From assembly GCA_052387255.1 (NCBI GenBank), contig JBQTJI010000013.1, forward strand, positions 1 to 64,000: DNA of 64,000 bases, written 5' to 3'. The notes under the pieces are model-generated. The model did no database searches, was not told the origin of the DNA, and saw nothing but the letters and a program-made list of their open reading frames with translations. Both the position numbers and the translations under genes were made by a program. This document shows, in pieces, positions 53,003-61,118 of the stretch. Positions within the stretch are counted from its first letter, which is position 1. Every line of letters starts with the position of its first letter. This stretch comes from JBBQXK01 sp052387255 (GTDB lineage Bacteria; Pseudomonadota; Alphaproteobacteria; Rhodobacterales; Rhodobacteraceae).

Positions 53003-53560
53003 TCAATCGGCGCGGAAGTAGCGGTAGACGCGCGCCGGGGGCAGGTTGTTCCAGATGCGGGGCCCCTTGTCGAATGTCAGGCCAAGGTCGGCCTGCACCT
53101 CGGCGGCGACGGGGGGGCGCGGGCCGTAGGTGAATTGCGTATAGCTGCCACCCTGCCGCAACACGGCAAAAGCACCGCCGACGATGGCACGCTGCGTGTC
53201 GGTCTTCATCGACAGCAGGGGCAGGCCCGACACCACGGCCCCTGCCCCGGCCAGGCAGAACCGCGCCACGTCCTGCGCGCCGGTTTCGTGCACCGTCACG
53301 CCGGGAAAGGCCGCCCGCAACATCGCCGCGAAATCCGGGTTCATCTCGAACAGGGTCAGGTTTTCGGGTCGCACGCCCCGGTCCAGGATTGCTAGCGTGA
53401 TCTTGCCGGTTCCTGCCCCGAACTCGATCACCGGCCCGCTGCCCGGCCCCAGATGCGCGGCCATGGCGGCGGCAAGATCGGCCGACGACGGGGCCAGCGC
53501 CACCACCTCGTGCGGGCGGCGCAGCAACTGGCGGACGAACAGGTTCAGGTCGGAAGGCAT
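53003..53560 (-). CDS. class I SAM-dependent methyltransferase, phospholipid N-methyltransferase-like
   Basis: This 185-residue protein starts MPSDLNLFVRQLLRRPHEVV. The SAM-binding motif is VIEFGAGTGKITLAIL, followed by LTLFEMNPDF and VVSGLPLLSM. This pattern (long N-terminal helix, EFGAGTG, SGLPL) is that of PmtA-type phospholipid N-methyltransferases and of related KsgA-like enzymes. If PmtA, it methylates phosphatidylethanolamine. The call of the substrate is an inference. The frame upstream of 53560 overlaps sspB and is not coding. Confidence 0.75.
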   Translation of the reverse strand: MPSDLNLFVRQLLRRPHEVVALAPSSADLAAAMAAHLGPGSGPVIEFGAGTGKITLAILDRGVRPENLTLFEMNPDFAAMLRAAFPGVTVHETGAQDVARFCLAGAGAVVSGLPLLSMKTDTQRAIVGGAFAVLRQGGSYTQFTYGPRPPVAAEVQADLGLTFDKGPRIWNNLPPARVYRYFRAD

Positions 53561-53636
53561 CGGCAAGGGCTCCTCGGTACAGGGATAGTACGTTGGAGAC
53601 GGGCGGTAACAGGCCCTTGTGACAGGCCCGCGACGC

Positions 53637-54074
53637 CTATTTGCGAAACTTGTCCAGGCTGACCACTTCGCCCGGCGGTCGGGCCTCCTCGACCTCGTCC
53701 TCGTCGTCGTCGTCCTCGTCGTCATGCGTCTCGAAGCGCAGGCCGAACTCGACCGACGGGTCGACGAAGGTGCGGACCGCGTCGAAGGGGATGACCAGCG
53801 GCTCGGGCTGGTTGCCGAAGTTCAGGGTGACCGAGAACCCTTCGTCCGTGACCTCGAGATTCTCGAACCAGTGCTGGATCACCACCGTCATCTCGCCCGG
53901 ATAGCGCGACCGCAGCCAGTCGGCCATGGCAACACCCGCGTGCTTGGTGTCGAAGGTGATGAAGAAGTGGTGCGCCCCCGGCAGGCCGTGGTGTGCAACG
54001 TCGGTCAGCACGGTCTGGATCAGGCCGCGCATGGCCCGGTGCATCAGATTGCCGTAGTCGATGGACCGCGCCAT
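53637..54074 (-). CDS. sspB: SspB family ClpXP adaptor
   Basis: SspB-alpha delivers ssrA-tagged proteins to the ClpXP protease. The 145-residue protein has MARSIDYGNLMHRAMRGLIQ, GLPGAHHFFITFDTKHAGV, MTVVIQHWFENLEV, LNFGNQPEPLVIPFDAV, an acidic linker, and the C-terminal VVSLDKFRK that would bind ClpX. The start at 54074 has the ribosome-binding site GGGAAGG. The frame is continuous with chrA upstream, without a stop, so a fusion product is formally possible. The cognate tmRNA lies only about 3 kb away. Confidence 0.9.
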   Translation of the reverse strand: MARSIDYGNLMHRAMRGLIQTVLTDVAHHGLPGAHHFFITFDTKHAGVAMADWLRSRYPGEMTVVIQHWFENLEVTDEGFSVTLNFGNQPEPLVIPFDAVRTFVDPSVEFGLRFETHDDEDDDDEDEVEEARPPGEVVSLDKFRK

Positions 54075-55415
54075 GGAAGCCTTCCCTCGGATGCGGCCAG
54101 CATAGGGGTTTTGCCCGGCTTGGAAAGGGGGCGGGCAGAGAAGATGCAGGATCAGCGCAAGCCCCGCGGCAATCCCCAGCACCGTGACAAGGCCCCAGTG
54201 CCGCCACAGGATCAGCCAGGCCGACAGGGCGGCCAGCCCCATGGCCTGTCCGTTGACGGTCGCAAGATCGGGCACCGTCATGCGGAACGGCCAAGCCTGC
54301 CAGACCTCGACCCGCCCGAACAGCACATGCAGCGCGAACCACAGCGACAGCGACGCGATCACCCCCACGACCGCCGCCGTGATCCCGGCCAGGGCCTGCG
54401 ACAGGCGCGGCTGGCCCGCCAGACGCTCGATGAAGGGCGCGCCGGCAAAGATCCACAGGAAGCAGGGCACGAAGGTCATCCACAGCGCCACCACGGCCCC
54501 CGCGACGCCGAAGGCCACCCCCCCCGCCTTGAAGGCGGCGAGGTATCCGACGAACTGGTTGACCAGGATCAGCGGCCCCGGCGTCGTCTCGGCCAGGCCC
54601 AGGCCCGCGATCATCTCGGGCGTGGTCAGCCAGCCCTTCACCTGCACCACTTCCTGCGTCATCCAGGCCAGCACGGCATAGGCCCCGCCAAAGGTCACGA
54701 CGGCCAGCTTCGAGAAGAACACCCCCAGGTCGAACAGCAGCCCCCCCTCCAGCACCCCGAGGGCCGCCAGCGGAACCAGCCACAGCGCACCCCAGACCGC
54801 GACCTGCGTCATGGCCGTCGACACCGCCCCCGCAGGCGCGGGCGGGGCGGGCACGGCGGGTGTGTTCCAGGCCACCGCCAGCCCGAACAGCCCGGCCCCG
54901 ATCACCACCAGGGGAAACGGCACGTTCAGCGCGTACAGCGCCACGAACGCCGCCACCGCAAGCCCCCAGTGCCACCGCGCCTTGAGCGCCTTTTTCGCGA
55001 CGCGTTGCAGCGCATGCAGCACGATGGCCAGCACCGCCCCCTGCACACCAAAGAACAGCGCGGCGATCAGCGGCACCTGCCCGAAGGCCGCGTAGACCAT
55101 CGACAGCGCCAGCACCACCAGAGCGCCCGGCAGCACGAACAGAAGCCCCGCGATCAGACCCCCCGGCACGCCCGCCAGCCGCCAGCCCGCATAGGTGGCC
55201 AATTGCATCGCCTCGGGCCCCGGCAACAGCATGCAGAACGACAGGGCGCGCAGGTACTCGGGTTCGGACAGCCACTTGCGGTCGTCCACCAGTTCGCGGT
55301 GCATCAGCGCGATCTGCGCCGCCGGGCCGCCGAAGGACAGACAGCCGATGCGCAAGAAGACGCGGGTCAGGTCGCGCAGGGTCGCGCCCGCAGTTGCACC
55401 TGCAGCCATCGTCAT
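54075..55415 (-). CDS. chrA: chromate transporter ChrA (no stop before sspB)
   Basis: This chromate efflux protein of the long (two-domain) CHR type has about 447 residues up to the sspB start. Each half carries the CHR pattern: LRIGCLSFGGPAAQIALMH with LPGPEAMQLATYAGW, and VVTFGGAYAVLAWMTQEVV with GLAETTPGPLILVNQFVGY. About ten membrane segments are visible. The frame has no stop and runs on to 53637 through SspB. A Cys codon TGC in LHLLCPP, where other ChrA proteins end, is one base from TGA. ATGA overlap with the chrB-like gene upstream makes a chromate operon. Confidence 0.88.
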
Positions 55416-56239
55416 GCCTTCCTCCCCGCAGGCCAGTCGTGGCCTTCCTCGAACCCGTCCCGCGCCCAGCGGTAGAGCGCATCGTACAGCATCATCCCCG
55501 CCTCGAGCTGCGCTAGGTCGTCCCGGTACAGCCGCGACAGCCCGACCGACACCGCCAGCAGCCCTGCCGCCAGCGGCGACAGGTCGTGCCGGTCGGTATC
55601 GGCGGCGCGCACCACCAGGGACAGCCGGTCGATCGCCGAGGTCGACAGGCCGAACTCGGCCACCATCGTGTCGAAGGTGCAGGTTTCGCCCCGGTGCGAC
55701 CAGAACACGCCGTCGATGTCAAAGGGCGTGGCGTTGAACCGCTCGGCCACGGCAGGCACCTCGGCGGGGGCCACGAACAGGAACCGGGCGGTCGGGTCGA
55801 CAAAGCGGCGGATCAGCCAGGGGCAGGCGATGCGGTCGATCTTGGGGCGGTGGCGCGTGACCCACAGGTTTCCGGGCGGCAGCGCCGCGACCGGCACCAT
55901 CGGCAGGCCCGCCTCGGCCCAGCCGACAGCGCCGCCCTCCAGCACCTCGGCAGGCACGCCCTGCAGCCGCAACAGGGCCGCCACCCCCTCGGACAGCTTG
56001 CGCCCCCTGGCGCAGGCCACCACGGCGCGTTGCCCCGCCAGTCGCGGAGGAACCGTGTCAAAGCCGTCATGCGGATGGACGAACGCGCCGGGAACCAGGC
56101 GCGGGTCCAGTGCGCGGTCCTCGGGCAGGCGCACGTCGATGATGGCGGGCGCATCGGGCGTGCCGATCAGGCGCGCAAGCTGCGGAACAGAAATCTGGGT
56201 AAATCCGGGCATCGGGGCATCCTTTGGGGTCATGTCCAT
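55412..56239 (-). CDS. rhodanese-ChrB domain fusion protein
   Basis: This 275-residue protein has an N-terminal rhodanese domain (IIDVRLPEDRALDPRLVPGA, active-site loop ACARGRKLSEGVA with Cys) and a C-terminal ChrB-type domain (WVTRHRPKIDRIACPWLIRR, FLFVAPAEVPAVA, FDIDGVFWSHRGETCTFDTM). It is coupled to chrA. ChrB-domain proteins are chromate-responsive regulators or resistance factors. The start may also be at 56212 (MPGFTQISV). Confidence 0.85.
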   Translation of the reverse strand: MDMTPKDAPMPGFTQISVPQLARLIGTPDAPAIIDVRLPEDRALDPRLVPGAFVHPHDGFDTVPPRLAGQRAVVACARGRKLSEGVAALLRLQGVPAEVLEGGAVGWAEAGLPMVPVAALPPGNLWVTRHRPKIDRIACPWLIRRFVDPTARFLFVAPAEVPAVAERFNATPFDIDGVFWSHRGETCTFDTMVAEFGLSTSAIDRLSLVVRAADTDRHDLSPLAAGLLAVSVGLSRLYRDDLAQLEAGMMLYDALYRWARDGFEEGHDWPAGRKA

Positions 56240-56332
56240 GGATGCGCCGCTTGGGCCGAAGCCTGACGGGGCGCGGTCGCGAACCCCCGTGACGGCGCAG
56301 TAGATCGGGAACGGCGGCAGGTCAAGCGGGAT

Positions 56333-56983
56333 TCAGCCGACGGGCCTGACCAGTTCGCGCAACAGTTTCAGGCGCAGCGTGCGGGCATAGTCCTGCAAGC
56401 CCCGCGCGGTCACCACAAAGCCGCCGGGCGTGACGACCCAGCCGCGGTAGTAGGTGGTGATCGGGACGCCTTCGCCCGCCTCTTCGATGGCAATGGCGTT
56501 GATCGTGACGCCCGCCGCCACTGCCTCGGACCGCGCGCGGGCATCGGTGAAGCCCGCATTCTCTTGCCCGTCGCCCGAAATGTCGATCACCTGCGCCCGG
56601 CAATCGGCCACCCCCGCAAACTGCGCCAGGGCAAAGCTCACGCCCTGCCCCACCGCCGTATCCGACCCCTCGAAGGCACGGGGAACGGTCGCGGCCCGAC
56701 CGGCAAAGCCGACAACCGCCTCGGGCGTCAGCATCCGCTGCCAGGGCAGCACCAGCGCCTGCTGGCCGGGGCCCGACCACTGCACCACCGCCAGCGCCAC
56801 CTGCCCCCGCACCAGCGCCTCGGCCACCGCCGGGTCGGACATCGCAGCGGCAAGCCCCTGGGTCTGCAAGAGATAGTCGCCGCGGTCGATGGAACCGGAG
56901 ACGTCGATGGACAGCACCAGAGCAGTCTCGCAGGCCGCTGCGGGAAGCGCGGTCAGACAGGCAAGGCACATGGTACGCAGCAT
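56333..56983 (-). CDS. DUF1194 domain VWA-like exported protein
   Basis: This 216-residue protein has a short signal peptide (MLRTMCLACLTALPAAA) and a von Willebrand A-like fold with the metal site LVLSIDVSGSIDRGDY, VVQWSGPGQQ, and IDISGDGQENAGF. This is the DUF1194 family. The biological function is not known. Probably periplasmic. Confidence 0.85.
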   Translation of the reverse strand: MLRTMCLACLTALPAAACETALVLSIDVSGSIDRGDYLLQTQGLAAAMSDPAVAEALVRGQVALAVVQWSGPGQQALVLPWQRMLTPEAVVGFAGRAATVPRAFEGSDTAVGQGVSFALAQFAGVADCRAQVIDISGDGQENAGFTDARARSEAVAAGVTINAIAIEEAGEGVPITTYYRGWVVTPGGFVVTARGLQDYARTLRLKLLRELVRPVG

Positions 56984-57011
56984 CGTGCAACGATGCGGCC
57001 CGTGTGCAGGA

Positions 57012-57345
57012 CTGGCAAGGGAAATGAAGGTGCAGGTTTCTGTTGCCAGGTACCTGCGAACCCCGCCCTACGCTGCTAGGCGCAGGGGCTTAGATTTGGT
57101 CTTGCGAGCCGCTTACGCAGCCAGCGCCACCGGAGCACGGTTGTCATTGGCAACTGTGATCTTGGACCGATAACGGTGGTACCTCACCGAGCGAAAGCTG
57201 GCCTCTTTGAACGTTCGTCGATCCTATTTCGGCCCCACACGCCCGCAATGAACGGGAAAGTCTGGTGGAGCCGCCGGGTACCGCCCCCGGGTCCGAGCCG
57301 TCTATTGCAGGTGCGTTTATCACCATAGTCCCGGTTGCCCGGAAC
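57012..57345 (-). ncRNA. ssrA: tmRNA, circularly permuted two-piece form
   Basis: The RNA tags stalled nascent proteins for ClpXP. On the minus strand the 3' tRNA half comes first and ends GGCTCCACCA (CCA end at 57263). A 26-base intervening segment follows, and then the 5' tRNA half beginning GGGGCCGAAATAGGATCGAC at 57236. GGGGCC and GGCTCC pair as acceptor stem. The resume codon GCC is at 57151 and the tag frame to 57113 encodes ANDNRAPVALAA plus TAA. A hairpin with GCAGGT/ACCTGC arms follows near 57032-57057. Both outer ends are approximate. Confidence 0.95.
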
Positions 57346-57351
57346 GCGACC

Positions 57352-57380
57352 AACATAAGGACCGGCGCGCCGTCATGCAA
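57352..57380 (-). promoter_or_regulatory. predicted promoter of the tmRNA gene
   Basis: On the minus strand TTGCAT (57380-57375) and TATGTT (57357-57352) are separated by exactly 17 bases, and transcription would begin at about 57345, just upstream of the acceptor piece. Confidence 0.6.
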
Positions 57381-57421
57381 GTGCTGCGCAGGGCAGGGCA
57401 AGTGACCGGGTTCGACGGGCC

Positions 57422-58249
57422 TCAGGCTGCCGCGCGCGCAGCCTCGGCGCGTTCGGCGGCGCGGGCATCGCCGTCATCGATCCGGCCGAAGCTGTCATCG
57501 ATCCAGACCCGGACCTGATGTGCCCAGTTGCTGTTGTCGAACCTGCGCCGGGTGGTCACGCGGGTGCCCCGCGCCGCCGGGCGCAGCGCAATGTCGACCG
57601 AACCGCTGATCCCGACCGCCCCGGGCCGGGCCGTCGGGGCGGTCCAGTCGAAGGCATGGGCATGGGGACGTTCGCTGTGCCGGATGGTCTGCACTTCCTC
57701 GACCGTGGCCAGATCGCCCGAACGCGCGACCATGTGCATCGTCCGCCCCGGCTCCAACCAGCGGACCGACAGGATGTCGGCCTGGGGATAGGCGTCAATC
57801 GTGTCCGGGCTGATGATCCAGTGCGGCCAGAGCCGGTCCGGCGGCAGGTGGCTGGTTGTTGTTGTTTCGGATGTCACCTGACGCAGGGGCAGCAGGCGGT
57901 CGAGCCAGGGGCCGGTGTAGACGATGACCACCAGATACACGACGAAGAATACCTGGGCACCGCCGAACGACAAGAGGCCGTCGTTCATCGTTTCGATCAC
58001 ATCCATCAGCGCCAGCAAGGGCATGGACAAGGCGACCCCCTCGGCATTCCAGCGCAGCACCGGGAAGGCCAGCACGATGGTCCCCAGAAACAGCGTCAGA
58101 CCCGTGGCAAAGGCAAGCATGGCCACCAGCGGCATCGGCACGCCCCCGACCGTGCGGGGATCGTCCCAGAAGGCAATCAGCCCGGCAAGCGCAAAGGCCA
58201 GCGCGACGATGAGAAAACGGCGGCGTTCCCTGTAAAGGCGATACAGCAT
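57422..58249 (-). CDS. membrane protein with C-terminal soluble domain
   Basis: The product of about 275 residues has three to four hydrophobic segments in its first half (RFLIVALAFALAGLIAFW, PLVAMLAFATGLTLFLGTIV, VFFVVYLVVIVYTGPWL). A soluble C-terminal half contains MHMVARSGDLATVEEVQTI and RVTTRRRFDNSNWAHQVRV. No family is recognised. The start MLYRLYRERRR at 58249 is preferred over 58282. It lies upstream of the tmRNA on the same strand. Confidence 0.7.
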   Translation of the reverse strand: MLYRLYRERRRFLIVALAFALAGLIAFWDDPRTVGGVPMPLVAMLAFATGLTLFLGTIVLAFPVLRWNAEGVALSMPLLALMDVIETMNDGLLSFGGAQVFFVVYLVVIVYTGPWLDRLLPLRQVTSETTTTSHLPPDRLWPHWIISPDTIDAYPQADILSVRWLEPGRTMHMVARSGDLATVEEVQTIRHSERPHAHAFDWTAPTARPGAVGISGSVDIALRPAARGTRVTTRRRFDNSNWAHQVRVWIDDSFGRIDDGDARAAERAEAARAAA

Positions 58250-58337
58250 CGGCGCGGACCTTCTGACGTGGCCATGCCCCATGCCCGGACAATGCGCCCA
58301 TTTCAGGGAACGCGGGTGTCGAACCTGCGCCGCGACG

Positions 58338-58366
58338 AAAAAGGCACCCGGATCGCTCCGGGTGCC
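58338..58366 (-). terminator. Rho-independent terminator of the PotD-like gene
   Basis: On the minus strand, arms GGCACCCGGA and TCCGGGTGCC pair around a four-base loop and are followed by TTTTT. It is about 25 bases after the stop codon at 58391. Confidence 0.9.
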
Positions 58367-58390
58367 CCAGGGCCGTCAGCAGGGCAGCGA

Positions 58391-59440
58391 TCAGAACCCG
58401 GCCTTGATCTGCTCGAACTCTTCCAGCATCCGCGTCCGCATGGCGCTGTCCAGCGGTGTCTGGCTCAGCAGGATGCCGTCCACCGGATCGACATCGCCGG
58501 CCTTCAGTTCCTCCAGCGTGATGTTCTTCATCGCCGCGTCGTTGGCATGGGCATAGCCGAAGTTCGCGAGCAGCCCCTTGGCCGACCCAGGGTCGAGCCA
58601 GGCGTTGATGAAGTCATAGGCCTTGTCCTCGGACCCCGGCGCGTCCTTGAAGTTCACCATGCCGCAGAACCATGACGCCGCACCTTCCGTGGCGGTGCGG
58701 TTGAAGGCCACCGGCACATTCTCGCGGCGCATCGCGGCGACGCCGTCGTTCCATGACCAGGACACCACGACCTCGCCCGTCTTCATCAGCTGTGCCAGAT
58801 CCGACGGATCGGCCCAATAGGCGCGCACGTTGGCATGCGCTTTCCGCAGCCACTCGGCGGCGGCAGTGAACTGCTCGTCGGTCATGTTGTTCCAGCTTGT
58901 CGTGCCCGTCGCCAGCAGCGCCAGCGACCAGGTGTCGTCGACGTTGTCGGGCAGCGAGGTCTTGCCGGCATACTTCGGATCGATGAAGACGTTCAGCGAC
59001 GCCACGTCCTCGACCGGGACGACCTCGGTGTTGTAGGCGGTGGCTGTATAGGCATAGTCGGTCGGGATGTACCACACGCCGCCCTCGTCCTTGAAGACCG
59101 GGCTGTCGAGGAAGCGCGGGGCGATGTTGGCGAACTCGGGGATGCGGCTGACGTCCCAGGGTTCGATCAGCCCGGCCTCGCGGTAGGTCTGCACCTTCTG
59201 CGAACAGGGGTGGGCCACGTCGGCCTTGAACCCGGACGAGACCTTCTGGAACGCCTCGTCGTCGTCGCCGAAGAAGGCATAGGTCGGCATCTGGCCGTGC
59301 TTGGCCACATAGCCCTCGATCAGGGTCTGGTCCTCGAACCCGGCCCAGTCGAACACGATCAGCTCGGGATCGGCGGCAAGGGCGGGGGGGGCTGCCAGGG
59401 CCAGGGCGGCGCTGGCCAGCAGGAAACGGCGGATCGTCAT
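58391..59440 (-). CDS. extracellular solute-binding protein, spermidine/putrescine (PotD)-like
   Basis: This 349-residue periplasmic protein has the signal peptide MTIRRFLLASAALALAAPPA. The mature part is DPELIVFDWAGFEDQTLIEG, then VAHPCSQKVQTYREAGLIEP, YIPTDYAYTATAYNTEVV and VVVSWSWNDGVAAM, typical for polyamine-type binding proteins. No permease or ATPase genes are next to it in this window, so it is an orphan component here. The start at 59440 is preferred over 59476. Confidence 0.9.
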   Translation of the reverse strand: MTIRRFLLASAALALAAPPALAADPELIVFDWAGFEDQTLIEGYVAKHGQMPTYAFFGDDDEAFQKVSSGFKADVAHPCSQKVQTYREAGLIEPWDVSRIPEFANIAPRFLDSPVFKDEGGVWYIPTDYAYTATAYNTEVVPVEDVASLNVFIDPKYAGKTSLPDNVDDTWSLALLATGTTSWNNMTDEQFTAAAEWLRKAHANVRAYWADPSDLAQLMKTGEVVVSWSWNDGVAAMRRENVPVAFNRTATEGAASWFCGMVNFKDAPGSEDKAYDFINAWLDPGSAKGLLANFGYAHANDAAMKNITLEELKAGDVDPVDGILLSQTPLDSAMRTRMLEEFEQIKAGF

Positions 59441-59688
59441 GGCGGGTGCTCCTCGTCTGTTGGCGTCTCGGGCCATGACCCTTCGACGGGGCCGGTTCCG
59501 AGTGCCGAAAAGCTAGGGGTGTTGCGCCGGCGGCTCAAGGGGGGATTGGCGCACAATTGCGCCAGCCTGCCCGCCCGCGTGGCGTTTTTCGGGATCGGAA
59601 GGCTGCGGATGCCGCTTTGCCGGGCAGACTTGCGGGTGCCGCCTGGCCGGATAGGATCGCGCGCAGCCCCAGACAGGATGCCGATCCC

Positions 59689-60921
59689 ATGCCAACCCTC
59701 GACTCCACCTTTGTCCGCAGCCAGTTTCCGGCGTTTTCCGAGCCTTCGCTGGCCGGGCAGGCGTTCTTTGCCAATGCCGGGGGGTCCTACCCTTGCGTCC
59801 AGGTGGTGGACCGGCTGACCCGGTTCTACCGGACGCGGAAGGTGCAGCCCGGTGCGCCCTATGCCGTCAGCCAGGTGGCCGGGGCCGAGATGGACGAGGC
59901 GCGCGACCGGCTGGCGGCGCTGATGGGGGTGGCCCCCGACATGGTGAACTTCGGCCCCTCGACCAGTGCCAACACCTATGTGCTGGCGCAGGCGGTGCGG
60001 CAGTGGCTGCGCGGCACGGACGGCGCGGTGGTGGTGACCGACCAGGACCACGAGGCCAATTCGGGCGTCTGGCGGCGGCTGGCCGATGACGGGATCGCGG
60101 TCCGCGAATGGAAGATCGACCCCGCGACCGGGCATCTGGACCTGTCGGGCCTGCCGCCGCTTCTGGCCGACGGCAAGGTCCGCCTGGTCGCGTTCCCGCA
60201 TTGCTCGAACGTGGTGGCCGAGATCAACCCGGTGGCCGAGATCGCGGCGATGGCGCGGGCGGCGGGTGCGCGCACGGTGGTGGACGGGGTCAGCTATGCG
60301 CCGCACGGCTTTCCCGACTTTGCCGCGCTCGGCTGCGACGTCTATCTGTTCTCGGCCTACAAGACCTATGGCCCGCACCAGGGGATCATGGTGATGGACC
60401 CCGATTTCTGCGCCGACCTGCCCGCCCAGGGGCACTGGTTCAACGCCGGCTATCCGGCCAAGCGGTTCACGCCAGCAGGCCAGGATCACGCGCAGGAAGC
60501 GGCCTGCGCCGGAATGGCGGACTATGTCGATGCGCTGCACGCGCACCATTTCCGGCCGGACGCCGATGCGGCGGGCCGCAACCGCGCCGTGCACGACCTG
60601 ATGCGCGCCGCCGAAGTGGAACGGGTGGCCCCCCTGCTCGACTATCTGGCCGCCCGCAACGACGTCGCGCTGATCGGCCCGCGCGCGGCCGGGGACCGCG
60701 CACCCACGGTCGCGGTCCGCCTGGACCGGGCCGCCGAACCGGTGGCTGCAGCCCTGGCCCCCCATGGCATCAATGCCGAGGGCGGCCATTTCTATGCGGT
60801 GCGGCCCCTGGCGGCGATGGGGGTCGACCTCGGCCGGGGGGTTCTGCGCCTGAGCTTCGTGCACTACACCACGGCGGAAGAGGTCGACCGCCTGATCACC
60901 GCGCTGGACCGGGTGCTCTGA
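59689..60921 (+). CDS. class V aminotransferase/cysteine-desulfurase-like PLP enzyme
   Basis: This 410-residue fold-type I PLP enzyme of the class V group has FFANAGGSYPCVQVVDRLTR, FGPSTSANTYVLA, the VVDGVSYAPHGFPDF Asp that contacts PLP, and the Schiff-base Lys in YLFSAYKTYGPHQG. The usual NifS/SufS Cys loop is not evident, so it may act on another amino acid or a carbohydrate-type substrate. The start at 59689 is tentative because the ribosome-binding site is weak. Transcribed divergently from the PotD-like gene. Confidence 0.82.
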   Translation: MPTLDSTFVRSQFPAFSEPSLAGQAFFANAGGSYPCVQVVDRLTRFYRTRKVQPGAPYAVSQVAGAEMDEARDRLAALMGVAPDMVNFGPSTSANTYVLAQAVRQWLRGTDGAVVVTDQDHEANSGVWRRLADDGIAVREWKIDPATGHLDLSGLPPLLADGKVRLVAFPHCSNVVAEINPVAEIAAMARAAGARTVVDGVSYAPHGFPDFAALGCDVYLFSAYKTYGPHQGIMVMDPDFCADLPAQGHWFNAGYPAKRFTPAGQDHAQEAACAGMADYVDALHAHHFRPDADAAGRNRAVHDLMRAAEVERVAPLLDYLAARNDVALIGPRAAGDRAPTVAVRLDRAAEPVAAALAPHGINAEGGHFYAVRPLAAMGVDLGRGVLRLSFVHYTTAEEVDRLITALDRVL

Positions 60922-60960
60922 GGCCGCGCGGGCTTGCCGGGCCTCCCGCCGTCCCGGCGC

Positions 60961-60982
60961 GCGACGGGCTCTCGCCCGTCGC
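60961..60982. terminator. hairpin between convergent genes
   Basis: GCGACGGGC and GCCCGTCGC arms (9 bp) around four bases, between the aminotransferase and rnd genes which converge. There is no long T-run, so it is an intrinsic terminator only tentatively. Confidence 0.45.
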
Positions 60983-61052
60983 GGCTTGTCCCTGTTGGGC
61001 CGGGCGCGCGCGCCGCCCGCAAGGCAGGGGGGCGCTGCCCCCCTCGCTGCGC

Positions 61053-61085
61053 TCACCCCCCGGGATACTTGGGGACAGAAAAAGG
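61053..61085 (+). repeat. dispersed repeat, GGGATACTTGGGGACAGA type (copy 2)
   Basis: CCCCGGGATACTTGGGGACA followed by GAAAAAGGGG closely matches the minus strand of 39451-39484. It is preceded at about 61027-61042 by a GGGGGGCGCTGCCCCCC palindrome, similar to that at 122-136. Confidence 0.75.
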
Positions 61086-61118
61086 GGCAGGAGGGACAGA
61101 CCCCGGTCGGGCCGGCCG

